A stretch of 64,000 nucleotides of DNA from Bacteroidetes bacterium GWF2_40_14 (GCA_001769195.1 MEOK01000014.1:1-64000); one strand, 5' to 3'; positions 6,930-16,684 are shown, counted from the first letter of the stretch. Translations and numbers: made by a program. The notes: generated from the sequence alone by a model not told the origin.

Positions 6930-9386
6930 TTAAAATGCAATATGTATAAATAAAGTAGGGGTAAATGGAATAGATTCGGAATAAAGATTCTGAAAGAGAT
7001 TCTGTGTCCCTCCTCCTGACAGGGGAAAAACATCCAGCGTTTTAACGTTTGCGGAGTTGAAAAGATTTAAGACAGATACACCCGTTTTAAATATGACATG
7101 CCTTGATTTAAAAATATAGGTTGCTGCTAAATCCATCCTGCTATAAGTCTCATCTTCTATAGTTGAGTAACGTCCCGTTCCGTAAGATTCAGAAAAGCCT
7201 GCTCCATAAACATATTCTGCTGACAGATAAAATGGGGAGAGGTTCCATAAAGCCCCTATTTTCATTTCAATTGGGGTGTTCCATTTTGTTTGATTGCTCT
7301 CTGTAAGAAATTTTTCTTGAGAACTGGCAATAGAAAAGGAAGAAAAAATCTGGCTTCCTCTTCTCTCCCACTTTGTAAAAATATCAAGTCCCGTAATAGA
7401 TGACTCTCCGTTTACAATAGTGTTTCTGTTAGACTTGCGGTATATTCTTGAGAGGTTCGTGTTCTTCTTGTTGTATCCTTCAAGGGTAAGCAGCCAGAAT
7501 TTGTCTGAATATGTTAAGTTAAGAACAGTATGCATAGATTTTGTTATGGGGAATTCATTGTCTCCCAAAACTTTCCATACAAGTGAAGGAATTTTATCTT
7601 CATATATCACTGGTACTTTACCCAGGAATTGATTATAAATTCCCCATGAAAGCGCTGTTGAGAATTTTTGGGATAAATTATATTTCGCAGACAATCTGGG
7701 TTGTATGAAAACCTTGCTTGAAAACAGATCTGCTCTGGCCCCTAAAGTTAACGACATGTCATTTATTATCAATCTGTTCTGAAAATAAAGACCATTTTTG
7801 GCAACTTCTCTTGTCACTCCCTCGTTTACCCCTTTCATTATCTCTGTCTCAATGCCAACCTCCGACTCATCCATTCCAAATGCAGAAAATGCGTGTACCA
7901 AACCTGCTCCAGCCTCTGTAACCATGTTACGAGCACTAATTGAATCATAATTATTTCTGTTGATATATACCGCCTTCTCACTTTCTTTGTCCAGATGTGA
8001 ATATTTAACTGCCAATCTGGTTACTGAATTGTCGAACCATACTTTATTAAAACCTGCGCCTGCAGACAACTGCGTGTTTTTTTCGAAAGCATTCAAGCTT
8101 ACATCGTCTCCTGTGAGTGAGTATTCAAAGATATCTGATGCACCATAAAGAGAAAGAAAATAGCTGTTCTTCTGCGAAGTCTCTCCTGATATTTTGAAAT
8201 TAGCATCTCTGAAGCTGTAATCAGGTGTTATATAAAGATCCCTGTTTCTTGAACCGTTTGAATTCTCCGGCTGATTATCAACTCTTTTACCAAATGGATT
8301 CAATATATTAACATCATAAAGACCATAGTATGTCTGTCTATATGCTGCGAGCATAGTTATTTTATCACTTACTGGTAAAGAGAGAAAAGCATTAGCAGTC
8401 AGATTATTGATATTCAATTTTATATCATGCTCTGCCCGTTTGCCATCAACCCCGGTAATATCGGCAATTGCGCCGGTCTGATTTCCGTAAGCTGGTCCAT
8501 AACCTCCTTTAAGCAGACGTATCTCTTTTACCATGTAAGGATTTATTGAGCTTATCTGCTCGTTAAACCCATTCATTGAAAATAGCCTGAACCCATCAAA
8601 AATGACAGAACTCTCTCCAGGTTTGCTTCCCCATACAGATAACCCTGATGGCTCTCCTGTAGCCCTTATCCCGGGCATCATTCTTAAGAGGTTAAAAACT
8701 GAATTGTCTCCATTTCCCGGAAGATATTGCGCAATCAGATGGTTAATTCTTAAGACACCCGGGGCCTCCCCTGTCTGCATTGCCTGACTTGTTTCGTAAC
8801 CTTCAATCAGAACCTCCCTGAGATGTATGTTAACCGGATCAATCTTAAAAGTGTTGAACTTTCCCGATTCCGCAATTGTATCAATAGGCTTATATCCAAG
8901 ATAATACACAGAGAAGTGAGCAAGCATGGCATCAACCCCGGGTATCCTGAAAAGACCATTAGCATCTGAGTAATATATTCGCTTTTTATATAATACACTG
9001 GCATATGGGAGTTTCTCACCTGTATCCGAATCAGAAATTGACCCTCTAATAAGAAATAATTCTGACAATCTGGAAATTACATATACATTATCTATAAGTG
9101 TAATCTTAAGAGGAAGGCCTTTAATAAGATGGTTCAAAGCATCTGCCCCATTAGAAAATGTTGAATCTATTGTTATAATGTACTTGTTCAGTTCGTTGTA
9201 ACTAAATGAAAGCGACATTTTTTCCTCCGATCTGATGCGGTCAAGGATTGTACTTAAAGGGGTTCTGGTGTACTTTAACTTTAACATCTCTTCTGCATGA
9301 AGAGAAGAGGCAATAAACAGAAAGGCCAGAACAATGAGAACTCTGAAAATATTTTTAAGATTACGGTTTTGACAATTGATATCCAT
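6930..9386 (-). CDS. STN-domain TonB-dependent outer membrane receptor
   Basis: An outer-membrane transporter of about 818 aa. The start ATG at 9386 gives a signal peptide ending near SSLHA; a frame from 9425 is longer but lacks sense. Residues after the signal form an STN (secretin/TonB short N-terminal) domain, followed by a carboxypeptidase-like beta domain (RGSISDSDTGEKLPYASV), a plug (around GVLRINHLIAQYLPG to GGYGPAYGNQTG) and a beta-barrel ending in the aromatic-terminal LFIHIAF. STN domains signal ligand occupancy to a FecR anti-sigma factor, and fecR lies directly upstream, overlapping by 26 bases. The substrate is unknown; FecA-type receptors carry iron chelates, but glycans are also possible in this phylum. 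Confidence 0.9.
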   Translation of the reverse strand: MDINCQNRNLKNIFRVLIVLAFLFIASSLHAEEMLKLKYTRTPLSTILDRIRSEEKMSLSFSYNELNKYIITIDSTFSNGADALNHLIKGLPLKITLIDNVYVISRLSELFLIRGSISDSDTGEKLPYASVLYKKRIYYSDANGLFRIPGVDAMLAHFSVYYLGYKPIDTIAESGKFNTFKIDPVNIHLREVLIEGYETSQAMQTGEAPGVLRINHLIAQYLPGNGDNSVFNLLRMMPGIRATGEPSGLSVWGSKPGESSVIFDGFRLFSMNGFNEQISSINPYMVKEIRLLKGGYGPAYGNQTGAIADITGVDGKRAEHDIKLNINNLTANAFLSLPVSDKITMLAAYRQTYYGLYDVNILNPFGKRVDNQPENSNGSRNRDLYITPDYSFRDANFKISGETSQKNSYFLSLYGASDIFEYSLTGDDVSLNAFEKNTQLSAGAGFNKVWFDNSVTRLAVKYSHLDKESEKAVYINRNNYDSISARNMVTEAGAGLVHAFSAFGMDESEVGIETEIMKGVNEGVTREVAKNGLYFQNRLIINDMSLTLGARADLFSSKVFIQPRLSAKYNLSQKFSTALSWGIYNQFLGKVPVIYEDKIPSLVWKVLGDNEFPITKSMHTVLNLTYSDKFWLLTLEGYNKKNTNLSRIYRKSNRNTIVNGESSITGLDIFTKWERRGSQIFSSFSIASSQEKFLTESNQTKWNTPIEMKIGALWNLSPFYLSAEYVYGAGFSESYGTGRYSTIEDETYSRMDLAATYIFKSRHVIFKTGVSVLNLFNSANVKTLDVFPLSGGGTQNLFQNLYSESIPFTPTLFIHIAF

Positions 9387-10167
9387 TTTGAAATCTCTCC
9401 AGTTTAAGACCAAAAGGGAGTGCAACTATTTCCAGAACAACTGACACATCACTCTCTTTTGAAAAATTACCGGAATAAAGATAATCACTTATATTTGAAT
9501 ACTCAATTTTCACATTATACTGCCTTGATATTTCATCAAGCACATCAGTCAAGGGAGCCGATGAAAAATAAAACATATTGTCCCTCCATGATATGAGTTT
9601 TCCGACATCATCCCTTTTCTCAAGAAAAAGAGTTCCATCTTTACCTTTGATTACCCTGCTGTCTTTCTCAAGCACTACTCTTTCACCTGAGATTACTTCT
9701 ACTTTTCCTGTTATACATGAGACAAAATAGCTATCACCCCTGGAAAGCACATTAAATTTTGTACCGAGGACCTTAACTGTTCCGTTTTTTGATTTTACCT
9801 CAAATTTTTTCCCTTTCTCTACCTCAAAATATACCTCTCCCTCCATTTTTACTGTTCTGTAAATGCTCCAATACAATGGTCTGTATGAAATTTTACTCTC
9901 AGCATTTAGTGTTGCCGAAGAACCATCGGGCAGTAAAAAGAGGCGGTGATCTCCACGGTTCGTTTCTATGGTCCTTATATATACAAAAGGGATAAGAAGA
10001 ATTATAACTATTGCTGCTATAGCTGCATAATAGAAAGTTCTCCTAATACCAATCCCTGTTTTCACAGACTTAGCTTCTTTTTGCAAAACCATCTCTTCGA
10101 AATGCTCTTTCCATATCTCCTCCTTGCTCCTTCTCCAGTGTGGCTCAATTTTGAAATATTTTTCCAT
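9361..10167 (-). CDS. FecR-family anti-sigma factor
   Basis: A 268-aa single-pass inner-membrane regulator. The N-terminal cytoplasmic part (about 45 residues, with WRRSKEEIWKEHFEEM) is followed by one hydrophobic segment (IAAIVIILLIPFVYI), a FecR domain (LPDGSSATLNAESKISY, GEVYFEVEKGKKFEVKS, GTKFNV), and a C-terminal DUF4974-type domain (FYFSSAPLTDVLDEISRQYNVKIEY). The family holds an ECF sigma factor inactive until the partner TonB receptor signals through its STN domain. ATG at 10167 is preferred over an upstream TTG. It lies 22 bases after the sigma gene and overlaps the receptor gene. Confidence 0.92.
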   Translation of the reverse strand: MEKYFKIEPHWRRSKEEIWKEHFEEMVLQKEAKSVKTGIGIRRTFYYAAIAAIVIILLIPFVYIRTIETNRGDHRLFLLPDGSSATLNAESKISYRPLYWSIYRTVKMEGEVYFEVEKGKKFEVKSKNGTVKVLGTKFNVLSRGDSYFVSCITGKVEVISGERVVLEKDSRVIKGKDGTLFLEKRDDVGKLISWRDNMFYFSSAPLTDVLDEISRQYNVKIEYSNISDYLYSGNFSKESDVSVVLEIVALPFGLKLERFQNGYQLSKP

Positions 10168-10189
10168 AATATGCAATTTTGAAAACTAT

Positions 10190-10675
10190 TTAATTTAAGA
10201 GCTTTTTTCTAAGTATCTCTAGTGCTGCAGACATCCTCTTTTCAACAGCTTTGACGCCTATACCAAGGATGTCGGCAATTTCATGATATTTCATATCTTC
10301 TTCTCTACTCATCAGATATGTAATCCTCGTATTCTCTGTCATTTCCGACAGGGCATTAATGTAACTCGTCTTTAACTGAGCAATGTTAATGTCTCTGTCA
10401 GGCAAATCTGAACTTTTTTCTATAATAACAGAATTGGTGTAGTTTATCTCAATCTTTTTTCTTCTCATCCTGCTTACAAGCATATCTGAAGCCATTTTAT
10501 ACAATAATGCCTTGTCTTTTAATGGATTAACCTGCTTGTTCTTCTCCCATATTTTTGTAAACAAATCCTGTGCAATATCTGAGGCTAATTCGCTATCACT
10601 ACACCTATAGTAAATGTATCGCCTTATTGCATCAAAATGCATGTTAAAAAGATCTTTGAACTCTGTTTCCCTCAA
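10190..10675 (-). CDS. ECF RNA polymerase sigma factor
   Basis: A 161-aa sigma-70 family protein of the extracytoplasmic-function type. Region 2 covers FKDLFNMHFDAIRRYIYYR to DIAQDLFTKIWE, and region 4 covers YLMSREEDMKYHEIADILGIGVKAVEKRMSAALEILRKKL, a helix-turn-helix. The start codon is TTG at 10675; the next in-frame ATG (10642) would cut into region 2, so TTG is favoured. Region 4.2 reads KYHEIADILG rather than the commoner SYKEIAEKLG. It should direct its own operon (fecR, receptor, DUF2202 gene) once released by FecR. A TATATTTG element lies about 65 bases upstream. Confidence 0.9.
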   Translation of the reverse strand: MRETEFKDLFNMHFDAIRRYIYYRCSDSELASDIAQDLFTKIWEKNKQVNPLKDKALLYKMASDMLVSRMRRKKIEINYTNSVIIEKSSDLPDRDINIAQLKTSYINALSEMTENTRITYLMSREEDMKYHEIADILGIGVKAVEKRMSAALEILRKKLLN

Positions 10676-10740
10676 TTTAAAAAGCTTTTGTAATAATACC
10701 GCATTAATCTTAATTTACCCTACCTCAGATCACTTATATA

Positions 10741-10748
10741 CAAATATA
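10741..10748 (-). promoter_or_regulatory. Candidate -7 element for the ECF sigma operon
   Basis: On the minus strand this reads TATATTTG, matching the Bacteroidota TAnnTTTG box. A TTG lies 21 bases further upstream, inside the loop of the SusCD terminator hairpin; that spacing is slightly longer than the usual 19. Predicted leader to the sigma gene is about 60 nt. Confidence 0.5.
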
Positions 10749-10755
10749 AAAAAAT

Positions 10756-10786
10756 AAGAGGCTGAATCGCAATAATTCAGCCTCTT
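10756..10786 (-). terminator. Rho-independent terminator of the susCD operon
   Basis: A perfect 12-bp stem (10756-10767 with 10775-10786, AAGAGGCTGAAT / ATTCAGCCTCTT) has a 7-nt loop. In the minus direction it is followed by a U-rich run (10754-10749), directly after the susD-like gene. Confidence 0.88.
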
Positions 10787-10803
10787 GAAATAATTATGGA
10801 TAG

Positions 10804-12387
10804 TTAGCGCGTTCCGCCTGCCCACCATACTTTTTCTGAGTAAACATATGTGCCGTCACCATAAGCAGTCTCTACGTTAGGATTGTTTAATGTATCATCC
10901 GATCCGTAAGGGCAACGATGAGGGAACTTAGTTGAGTTCAAAGGGTTCTTCAATTCAACAAAGTTCTGGTTCATGGCTTTCAGTCTTCTGACATCGTTGT
11001 AAGACTCTTGAGATTCACCTGATGCACCAAAAAATGCAATATATTTTTGCATCATTACCTCTTTGATAGGGTTAACTGTGAACAGTGGTTTTACACTTGT
11101 CTCGAAGTATGCTTCAGCTTCGGCTGTAGAAATTGCGTCTGATGTTTCTCCCAGACCGCCATAACCTAGAATTGTAGGTGCATTCATTGCAGCTGCCACA
11201 CCAACCTCAGTATTTGCAATACCTGCAACAACAGCGCTTTTTAATGCTGCCTGAGCCTCCGGAATTCTGCTTAAGCGGCAAAGTGCTTCTGCTCTCAGGA
11301 ACAAAGCCTCATGATAACTCATAAACATTGTAGGTGCTATTTGTGAGTAAACAAAAACTGATGTGTTGTAGTAATATTGTTTTTCGTCGTTCAAACCATT
11401 AGGCGCCATGAAGAATTCAGGATCAGATGCTCCTTCCATTTGCATCCAGTTTGGATCTACAAATACTCTTCTGATACGAGGGTCGTTGCGTTCAATAAGC
11501 TTTTCAGACATACTCTTGCTTGCAGCCAGACCATCGCGGCTCCACTGATAGTCAAACAACGGATTAAGGTTTGAAGCGTCATAGATATTGAATGCTGCCT
11601 GGTTAGAAGCCGATGTAAAGGACTTGTCCAAATAGCTAAGAATGTTTGTCATGTCTGTTGCAACATTTGTAGAACGGAACAAAAGATGCATGGTATAACG
11701 GGCCTTTAGACCCCACGCCAGCTTAAGCCAGTTAGCTTTATTGCCACCATACAGTAAATCATAGCTTCCAGGGCCACCTGATGCATGGGCATCTGTACCA
11801 GCCAGATCTAAAATAGCTGCATCAAGATACTTCATGATACCTGCATATATATCTTTCTGTGTGTCAATCTTAGGATTCATGTTCTTAGGAGTACCATCGG
11901 CATTAATCAATGCTGCCTCGCTCCATGGTGTATCACCGAACATATCGGCCAGGATACCTGAATTCAGGGCAGCTAAAACTTCTGCTATACCTTTTGTAAC
12001 AGCATTACCCTCCTGAGGACCACCGGTAGAACACTTGTCTATTATGATTCTCGCATTTTTGAGTGCTGCATAGGTCGATCCCCATACATTATTGAATGTA
12101 GATGATGCAGAAGGCTCCGTTTGACGATGTTCGGACCTCCACATCTGATTGTGGGTACCTGCTTCATGTTCTACATAAAGAGAAGTATAGGTGCTGATGT
12201 CACCACCTATGTTGTTAAAAGCGGTAGATGTTATAACGTCTGCAAGGATAAATTTCGCCTGCACATTTTTGGTATGATTGATATCCTCATTGATTGAGTC
12301 CATTATATCTTCTGAGCATGATGTTACAGAAAAAGACAGGACTATAGCAACAATCAATCCTTTAGTTATATCGGTTATTTTTTTCAT
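10804..12387 (-). CDS. SusD/RagB-like nutrient-binding lipoprotein
   Basis: A surface lipoprotein of about 527 aa. ATG at 12387 gives MKKITDITK, a hydrophobic segment and lipobox SVTSC (C24), followed by acidic SEDIMD, the kind of motif that sends Bacteroidota lipoproteins to the cell surface. An ATG at 12396 adds three residues and is also possible. The body has the helical SusD-like pattern (YVEHEAGTHNQMWRSEHRQTEPS, NVWGSTYAALKNARIII, EALFLRAEALCRL) and looks closest to the SusD-like_2 group. It caps the adjacent SusC-type barrel and captures ligand. It is the second gene of a two-gene operon and is followed by a strong terminator. The ligand cannot be read from the sequence; no glycosidase or peptidase gene is attached. 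Confidence 0.9.
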   Translation of the reverse strand: MKKITDITKGLIVAIVLSFSVTSCSEDIMDSINEDINHTKNVQAKFILADVITSTAFNNIGGDISTYTSLYVEHEAGTHNQMWRSEHRQTEPSASSTFNNVWGSTYAALKNARIIIDKCSTGGPQEGNAVTKGIAEVLAALNSGILADMFGDTPWSEAALINADGTPKNMNPKIDTQKDIYAGIMKYLDAAILDLAGTDAHASGGPGSYDLLYGGNKANWLKLAWGLKARYTMHLLFRSTNVATDMTNILSYLDKSFTSASNQAAFNIYDASNLNPLFDYQWSRDGLAASKSMSEKLIERNDPRIRRVFVDPNWMQMEGASDPEFFMAPNGLNDEKQYYYNTSVFVYSQIAPTMFMSYHEALFLRAEALCRLSRIPEAQAALKSAVVAGIANTEVGVAAAMNAPTILGYGGLGETSDAISTAEAEAYFETSVKPLFTVNPIKEVMMQKYIAFFGASGESQESYNDVRRLKAMNQNFVELKNPLNSTKFPHRCPYGSDDTLNNPNVETAYGDGTYVYSEKVWWAGGTR

Positions 12388-12399
12388 ATTTCTCATTAT

Positions 12400-15300
12400 T
12401 TAAAATTTCAAGTTCAAACCAAGACCGTAGCTTGAAGTGCCTGGTAAAGAAAAACGTTCGAAAGCACCACCCATGTTGTTGTTACCCTGAGTAGCTTCCG
12501 GGTCAAGTCCTTTAAAGCTTGACCATATAAGAATATTGCGAGCGAACGCATTAAGATTTACAGTAATCCCCTTTCTTGAGTATACCGGGTAATTTAGAGC
12601 TATTTCACGAAGTTTGACAAATGAATTTTCATATATCATAGATTCCGAAATACCATTGTCTGCAGAGAAAAATGCCTGAGTATCTGATCCGGAAATTTTT
12701 ATATCATTGGTAGCATAAATTGGTTTTCCTGAACCATCTGTTCCTGTAACCTTAACTGCAGGTTTGTAGAAAATAAAGTCTGTGCTTTTACGGAAATCGG
12801 CCGAGCGCTGGCTTCTTCCGTAGAAGTCCAAAAGACCTGCTGTACCACTGTACATCTGGCCACCTTGTTTCCAGTCAAGAACAGCAGAGATGCGGAACTT
12901 GTAAACTTCAATTGATGTATTGAATCCAAGAATAAAATCAGGAGAAACAGTACCAATAACTTTTTCTTCGCCGGCTTGCGGGAAACCGTCAGAATCAACA
13001 ACAATCTGTCCAGCATCGTTACGTAGGTAGCTAACACCATATAATACCGGGAACTTGGCACCAATACCTGCTCTTACCTGAGGCTCAACGAAACCACCTA
13101 AGAAGATACTGTTTACCCCAGGAGCCAGTTCGTCAACATAGTTGTCAATTTTGGTAAAGTTGAAAGCAAAGTTCCATTTGATGTCTTTAGTGTCAAATGC
13201 AGTTATGCCCAGTGTAACCTCATGAGAATTTGTATGAATTGACCCACCATTTGTAACCAGTGAACCAGAACCTGTAGAAGAGGCCAATGGAACCTCGAAT
13301 ATCTGATCTTTTACGTTCTGACGAGAGAAAGTATAATTAAGGTTGATGAGCCCATTCAGGAATGTAAGGTCTGTTCCAATTTCATACGATTTTGTATTCT
13401 GCGGTTTCAACTTAGGGTCGTAAACTACATTATTCAAGGTATAGGCAATCACTTTTCCAATCGGATAGATGATAGGGGTTCCTGAAGAGAAACCGCCACC
13501 ATAAACGGGAGTTGTATAGTACGATGCATAATAGTTGCCTGCAAGACCTACTTCAGCATAAGAAACCCTCAGTTTTCCATAAGTGAGTAAATCTTTTTTC
13601 ATGAAAGGCATCTCTGTGAATATCCATCCCAAATTGACAGATGGGTAGAAAAACGACCTATTGTTTCTTGGCATTGTGGAAACAACATCATTACGTCCAG
13701 TAGCATTCAGATACAACATACTTTTATATGCCAGCGATAGACTTCCAAAAGTACCTACTGTACGACTCTTTCTCTCAGAATCAGAAGCCTGAAAAACAGA
13801 AGCATTGTCTATGTGGTTCCAACCTGAGTAGTTGAAATCCTTACCATATGCATAAGTATACTTATTGGTGTTTTCAACTATTTCATTACCTATCAATGCG
13901 TCAAAATTTAGGTCGTCATTAATTTTCCAGTTATAACTTACTGTAAACAAAGAGTTAAGCTCATTGATTGTATAACCATAATGCGAAACCTCTCCTTTAC
14001 CATTTGAGTGACCATAACCCCAAAGATCTGTATAATTGGTTGTATAGGCATCGTCACCCAGCTGGTATTTAACATCAAGTTTCTGATTTTCACTAAGTTT
14101 AGTAGAATACTTCATATAAAAATTCCCAAAGAACCTCTGTGCGTCCTCAGTAAATTTATTGTTGTTGATTGCCCAGTAAGCTCCGTCAAAACCAGCAGTT
14201 CCACGATATGTGTTCTGCTTGTAAGGGTCACCTTTGTAATAAGAAGGTATTCCGGCAAGGTCGTAGCTTGGAGGAGCAGGATAAACCGTAGCAACTATAC
14301 CATTGTTGGCAGAAGACTGCTTTGAAATGTCAGAAACTACAAAATTTCCTGAGAAGCCTGTTGTCCACTTTTTATTCAGTTTTGCCTCAGCTCCAAGTTT
14401 GGCATTATAACGGTTCATTCCTGTAGAAGGAATAATACCTGTCGATTTGGTGTTTCCCAGTGAAAATGAATAGTTGCCTTTGTCAAATGACTGACTGATA
14501 TTCACTGAGTTGCTCAATGTTGAGCCTGTGTTGAAGAACTCTTTTGTATTGTCATAAACCTGTGGTTTTACCCATGGGTCAAGTCCGGCATTTGCCCTTT
14601 GCGGAACATAGTACATACCCTGTTTCATTCCATCTCTGGTAGTGTATGTATTTGTCTTGTTACCACCATATTTTGCATCATTAGGAAGTTCTGTGATCTT
14701 GGGACCATAACTGGTTGATGCTGTAGGGTTGTATGCTCCGGCGGCACCTTGTGCAAATTCTGATTGCAATGCTGGTTTTACAGAAATAACGTCAAAAGCC
14801 AGGCTTGAATTAAACGATATCTGAGGTTTGCCACTCCTGACACCTTTTCCGCTTTTGGTAGTGATTACAATAACACCATTAGTCGCGCGCATTCCATATA
14901 AGGCAGAAGCAGCCTGTCCTTTAAGAATGTTTACGCTCTCAATATCATTCGGATCAATATCCACCGCACGGTTTGCATAGTCGGACCCTGTAACAGAGTT
15001 TCCTGTGCTTACATCACCCGCTGAAGAGACAGGCATGCCATCAATAACGTACAGAGGAGTGTTGTCTCCGGTAAACGAACGAGAACCACGGATAGTGATT
15101 TTAGATGAAGCTCCGGGCATACCAGAAGACGGCATGATTTCAAGACCGGAAACCTTTCCTTGCAGAGCTCCTGAAAGACTGATATTGGCGCCCTGAGTAA
15201 GTTGCTCGGCCTTTACATCCTGAACGGCATAACCAAGCGCCTTTTTTTCCTTGGATATACCGAATGCTGTTACAACAAGCTCTTCCAATTTGAAGGCTTC

Positions 15301-15612
15301 CTCTTCCAGCACAATTTCTACAACAACTCTACCATTAAGAAGAACCTCCTGAGTCTTGTAGCCAATGGAGCTTACGACCAGGGAGCCATTAGATGGCATG
15401 TTGTTAACGACAAAGGTTCCGTTTTCAGCAGTGTTTGTGGCGGTTGTTGTGCCTTTAACAACTACGGTTGCGAAACCAAGGGGCTGACCATTTACGTCAA
15501 TTACTTTTCCTGTAACGCGTACCTGAGCCCATGAACTAACTCCTACAAAGAGGAGTAGCAGAGATAAAGCAAAGAATTTGCTTGTCTCTTGTAAATGCTC
15601 TTTTACATTCAT
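12400..15612 (-). CDS. SusC/RagA TonB-linked outer membrane transporter
   Basis: A 1070-aa SusC-family protein. The signal peptide ends near SSWAQ; then come a carboxypeptidase-like domain (VRVTGKVIDVNGQPLGFATV), the TonB-interacting segment before EELVVTAFGI, a plug (SGALQGKVSGLEI, KITIRGSRSFTGDNTPLYVIDG, DIESVNILKGQAASALYG) and a long barrel ending in YGLGLNLKF. It imports ligands too big for porins, using TonB energy, together with the SusD-like partner whose gene starts 3-12 bases after this stop. No sigma/anti-sigma gene is part of this operon and there is no STN domain, so control probably differs from that of the 6930-9386 receptor. A good promoter lies 54 bases upstream. Confidence 0.94.
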   Translation of the reverse strand: MNVKEHLQETSKFFALSLLLLFVGVSSWAQVRVTGKVIDVNGQPLGFATVVVKGTTTATNTAENGTFVVNNMPSNGSLVVSSIGYKTQEVLLNGRVVVEIVLEEEAFKLEELVVTAFGISKEKKALGYAVQDVKAEQLTQGANISLSGALQGKVSGLEIMPSSGMPGASSKITIRGSRSFTGDNTPLYVIDGMPVSSAGDVSTGNSVTGSDYANRAVDIDPNDIESVNILKGQAASALYGMRATNGVIVITTKSGKGVRSGKPQISFNSSLAFDVISVKPALQSEFAQGAAGAYNPTASTSYGPKITELPNDAKYGGNKTNTYTTRDGMKQGMYYVPQRANAGLDPWVKPQVYDNTKEFFNTGSTLSNSVNISQSFDKGNYSFSLGNTKSTGIIPSTGMNRYNAKLGAEAKLNKKWTTGFSGNFVVSDISKQSSANNGIVATVYPAPPSYDLAGIPSYYKGDPYKQNTYRGTAGFDGAYWAINNNKFTEDAQRFFGNFYMKYSTKLSENQKLDVKYQLGDDAYTTNYTDLWGYGHSNGKGEVSHYGYTINELNSLFTVSYNWKINDDLNFDALIGNEIVENTNKYTYAYGKDFNYSGWNHIDNASVFQASDSERKSRTVGTFGSLSLAYKSMLYLNATGRNDVVSTMPRNNRSFFYPSVNLGWIFTEMPFMKKDLLTYGKLRVSYAEVGLAGNYYASYYTTPVYGGGFSSGTPIIYPIGKVIAYTLNNVVYDPKLKPQNTKSYEIGTDLTFLNGLINLNYTFSRQNVKDQIFEVPLASSTGSGSLVTNGGSIHTNSHEVTLGITAFDTKDIKWNFAFNFTKIDNYVDELAPGVNSIFLGGFVEPQVRAGIGAKFPVLYGVSYLRNDAGQIVVDSDGFPQAGEEKVIGTVSPDFILGFNTSIEVYKFRISAVLDWKQGGQMYSGTAGLLDFYGRSQRSADFRKSTDFIFYKPAVKVTGTDGSGKPIYATNDIKISGSDTQAFFSADNGISESMIYENSFVKLREIALNYPVYSRKGITVNLNAFARNILIWSSFKGLDPEATQGNNNMGGAFERFSLPGTSSYGLGLNLKF

Positions 15613-15956
15613 AAAACAGTTTTTATTTAGTTTAATTTAGGTTAACTTCCCATAAGAAGTCTATACAAATTTAACAAATTATCTCAGATGACAACAATTT
15701 TTGATTGGAAATTGCAATACTATTACTTATAAATCGTAGCAAATAAATTTCAAATTACAAGTATTATTAATAATCCCTTTTATTATCCTATCATATCGTT
15801 ATTAATTTGTGGCATCCAGAAATAAATCACAATAAACTCACTTTCGAATTGTAATTGTCATTTTCTGCGATTACATTTTAATACTTCTCAAACGTTCAAT
15901 TCTATTTGGTACAGTTTATGTAACCACTCGTTAATAAGAATTAACATCAAATCATA
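15613..15956. other. Divergent intergenic region
   Basis: This 344-bp AT-rich stretch lies between the divergent susC-like gene (-) and the SIMPL gene (+). It holds a good minus-strand promoter (15666-15694). For the plus gene only a degenerate TCTATTTG near 15901 is seen. No gene or RNA structure was recognised. Confidence 0.6.
15666..15694 (-). promoter_or_regulatory. Promoter of the susCD operon
   Basis: On the minus strand TAAATTTG (15666-15673) matches the -7 consensus TAnnTTTG exactly. A TTG (15692-15694) lies 18 bases upstream, as expected for the -33 element. The predicted leader is about 48 nt. Confidence 0.65.
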
Positions 15957-16658
15957 ATGAAAAATTTACTGATAACCATCTCAATTCTCTTTGCAGCAAC
16001 TATGTTGTATGCACAGGAAAAGAATTTTATAGACCAGAATTATATTGAAGTTACAGGACGAGCCGAGCGGGAAGTGGCTCCCGACGAAATTTATCTGAAC
16101 ATCACCATAAAAGAGAAGGATAACAAAGGTAATTCATCGCTCGAGAAACAGGAGAGAGAGTTTCTGAAGCGGCTGGCAGGTATGGGAGTTGACATCAAGG
16201 CTGATTTGCAGGTTCAGGATATGTCAACAATACTTCAACAGTATTTTCTTAAAAAAGATGCAGTTCTAACTTCAAAGTCATATACACTCAAACTACATTC
16301 CGCAGATATGATGTCGAAGGTGTTCCGGGAGCTGGAGAATCTTTCTATTCCTGACGTCAGCATAGAAAAGACATCTCTTTCCAATATGGATGCCGTAAGG
16401 GTAGATGTTATGAAAATGGCCGCCCAAAGTGCAAAGGAGACTGCCGCAGCTTTGGCAAAATCCTTGGGAAGAAGTATTGGTAAAGCCATATTCATTCAGT
16501 GTTACGACAATTATCCCCGCGTAATGATGGCAGGTGCAGCAATAAGAGGTATGGCAACCATGAAAATGGAAAATGACGATTCTACGATTGCTCCGTCGCT
16601 GGACTTTGAAAAAATAAAATTTGAACAATCTGTTTTTATAAGATTCAGCCTTGAATAA
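15957..16658 (+). CDS. SIMPL (DUF541) domain periplasmic protein
   Basis: A 233-aa exported protein with a signal peptide ending at MLYAQ. The SIMPL/DUF541 domain fills the rest, with the family's opening VTGRAEREVAPDEIYL and the later block of Ala-rich helix (MAAQSAKETAAALAKSLGRSIGKA). Members such as BP26 and YggE are periplasmic or outer-membrane proteins linked to oxidative stress, but no reaction is known. It sits 26 bases upstream of a serine hydrolase gene on the same strand, so the two may be co-transcribed. Confidence 0.85.
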   Translation: MKNLLITISILFAATMLYAQEKNFIDQNYIEVTGRAEREVAPDEIYLNITIKEKDNKGNSSLEKQEREFLKRLAGMGVDIKADLQVQDMSTILQQYFLKKDAVLTSKSYTLKLHSADMMSKVFRELENLSIPDVSIEKTSLSNMDAVRVDVMKMAAQSAKETAAALAKSLGRSIGKAIFIQCYDNYPRVMMAGAAIRGMATMKMENDDSTIAPSLDFEKIKFEQSVFIRFSLE

Positions 16659-16684
16659 ATAAGGGTTTTTTGTAATTTTACAGA

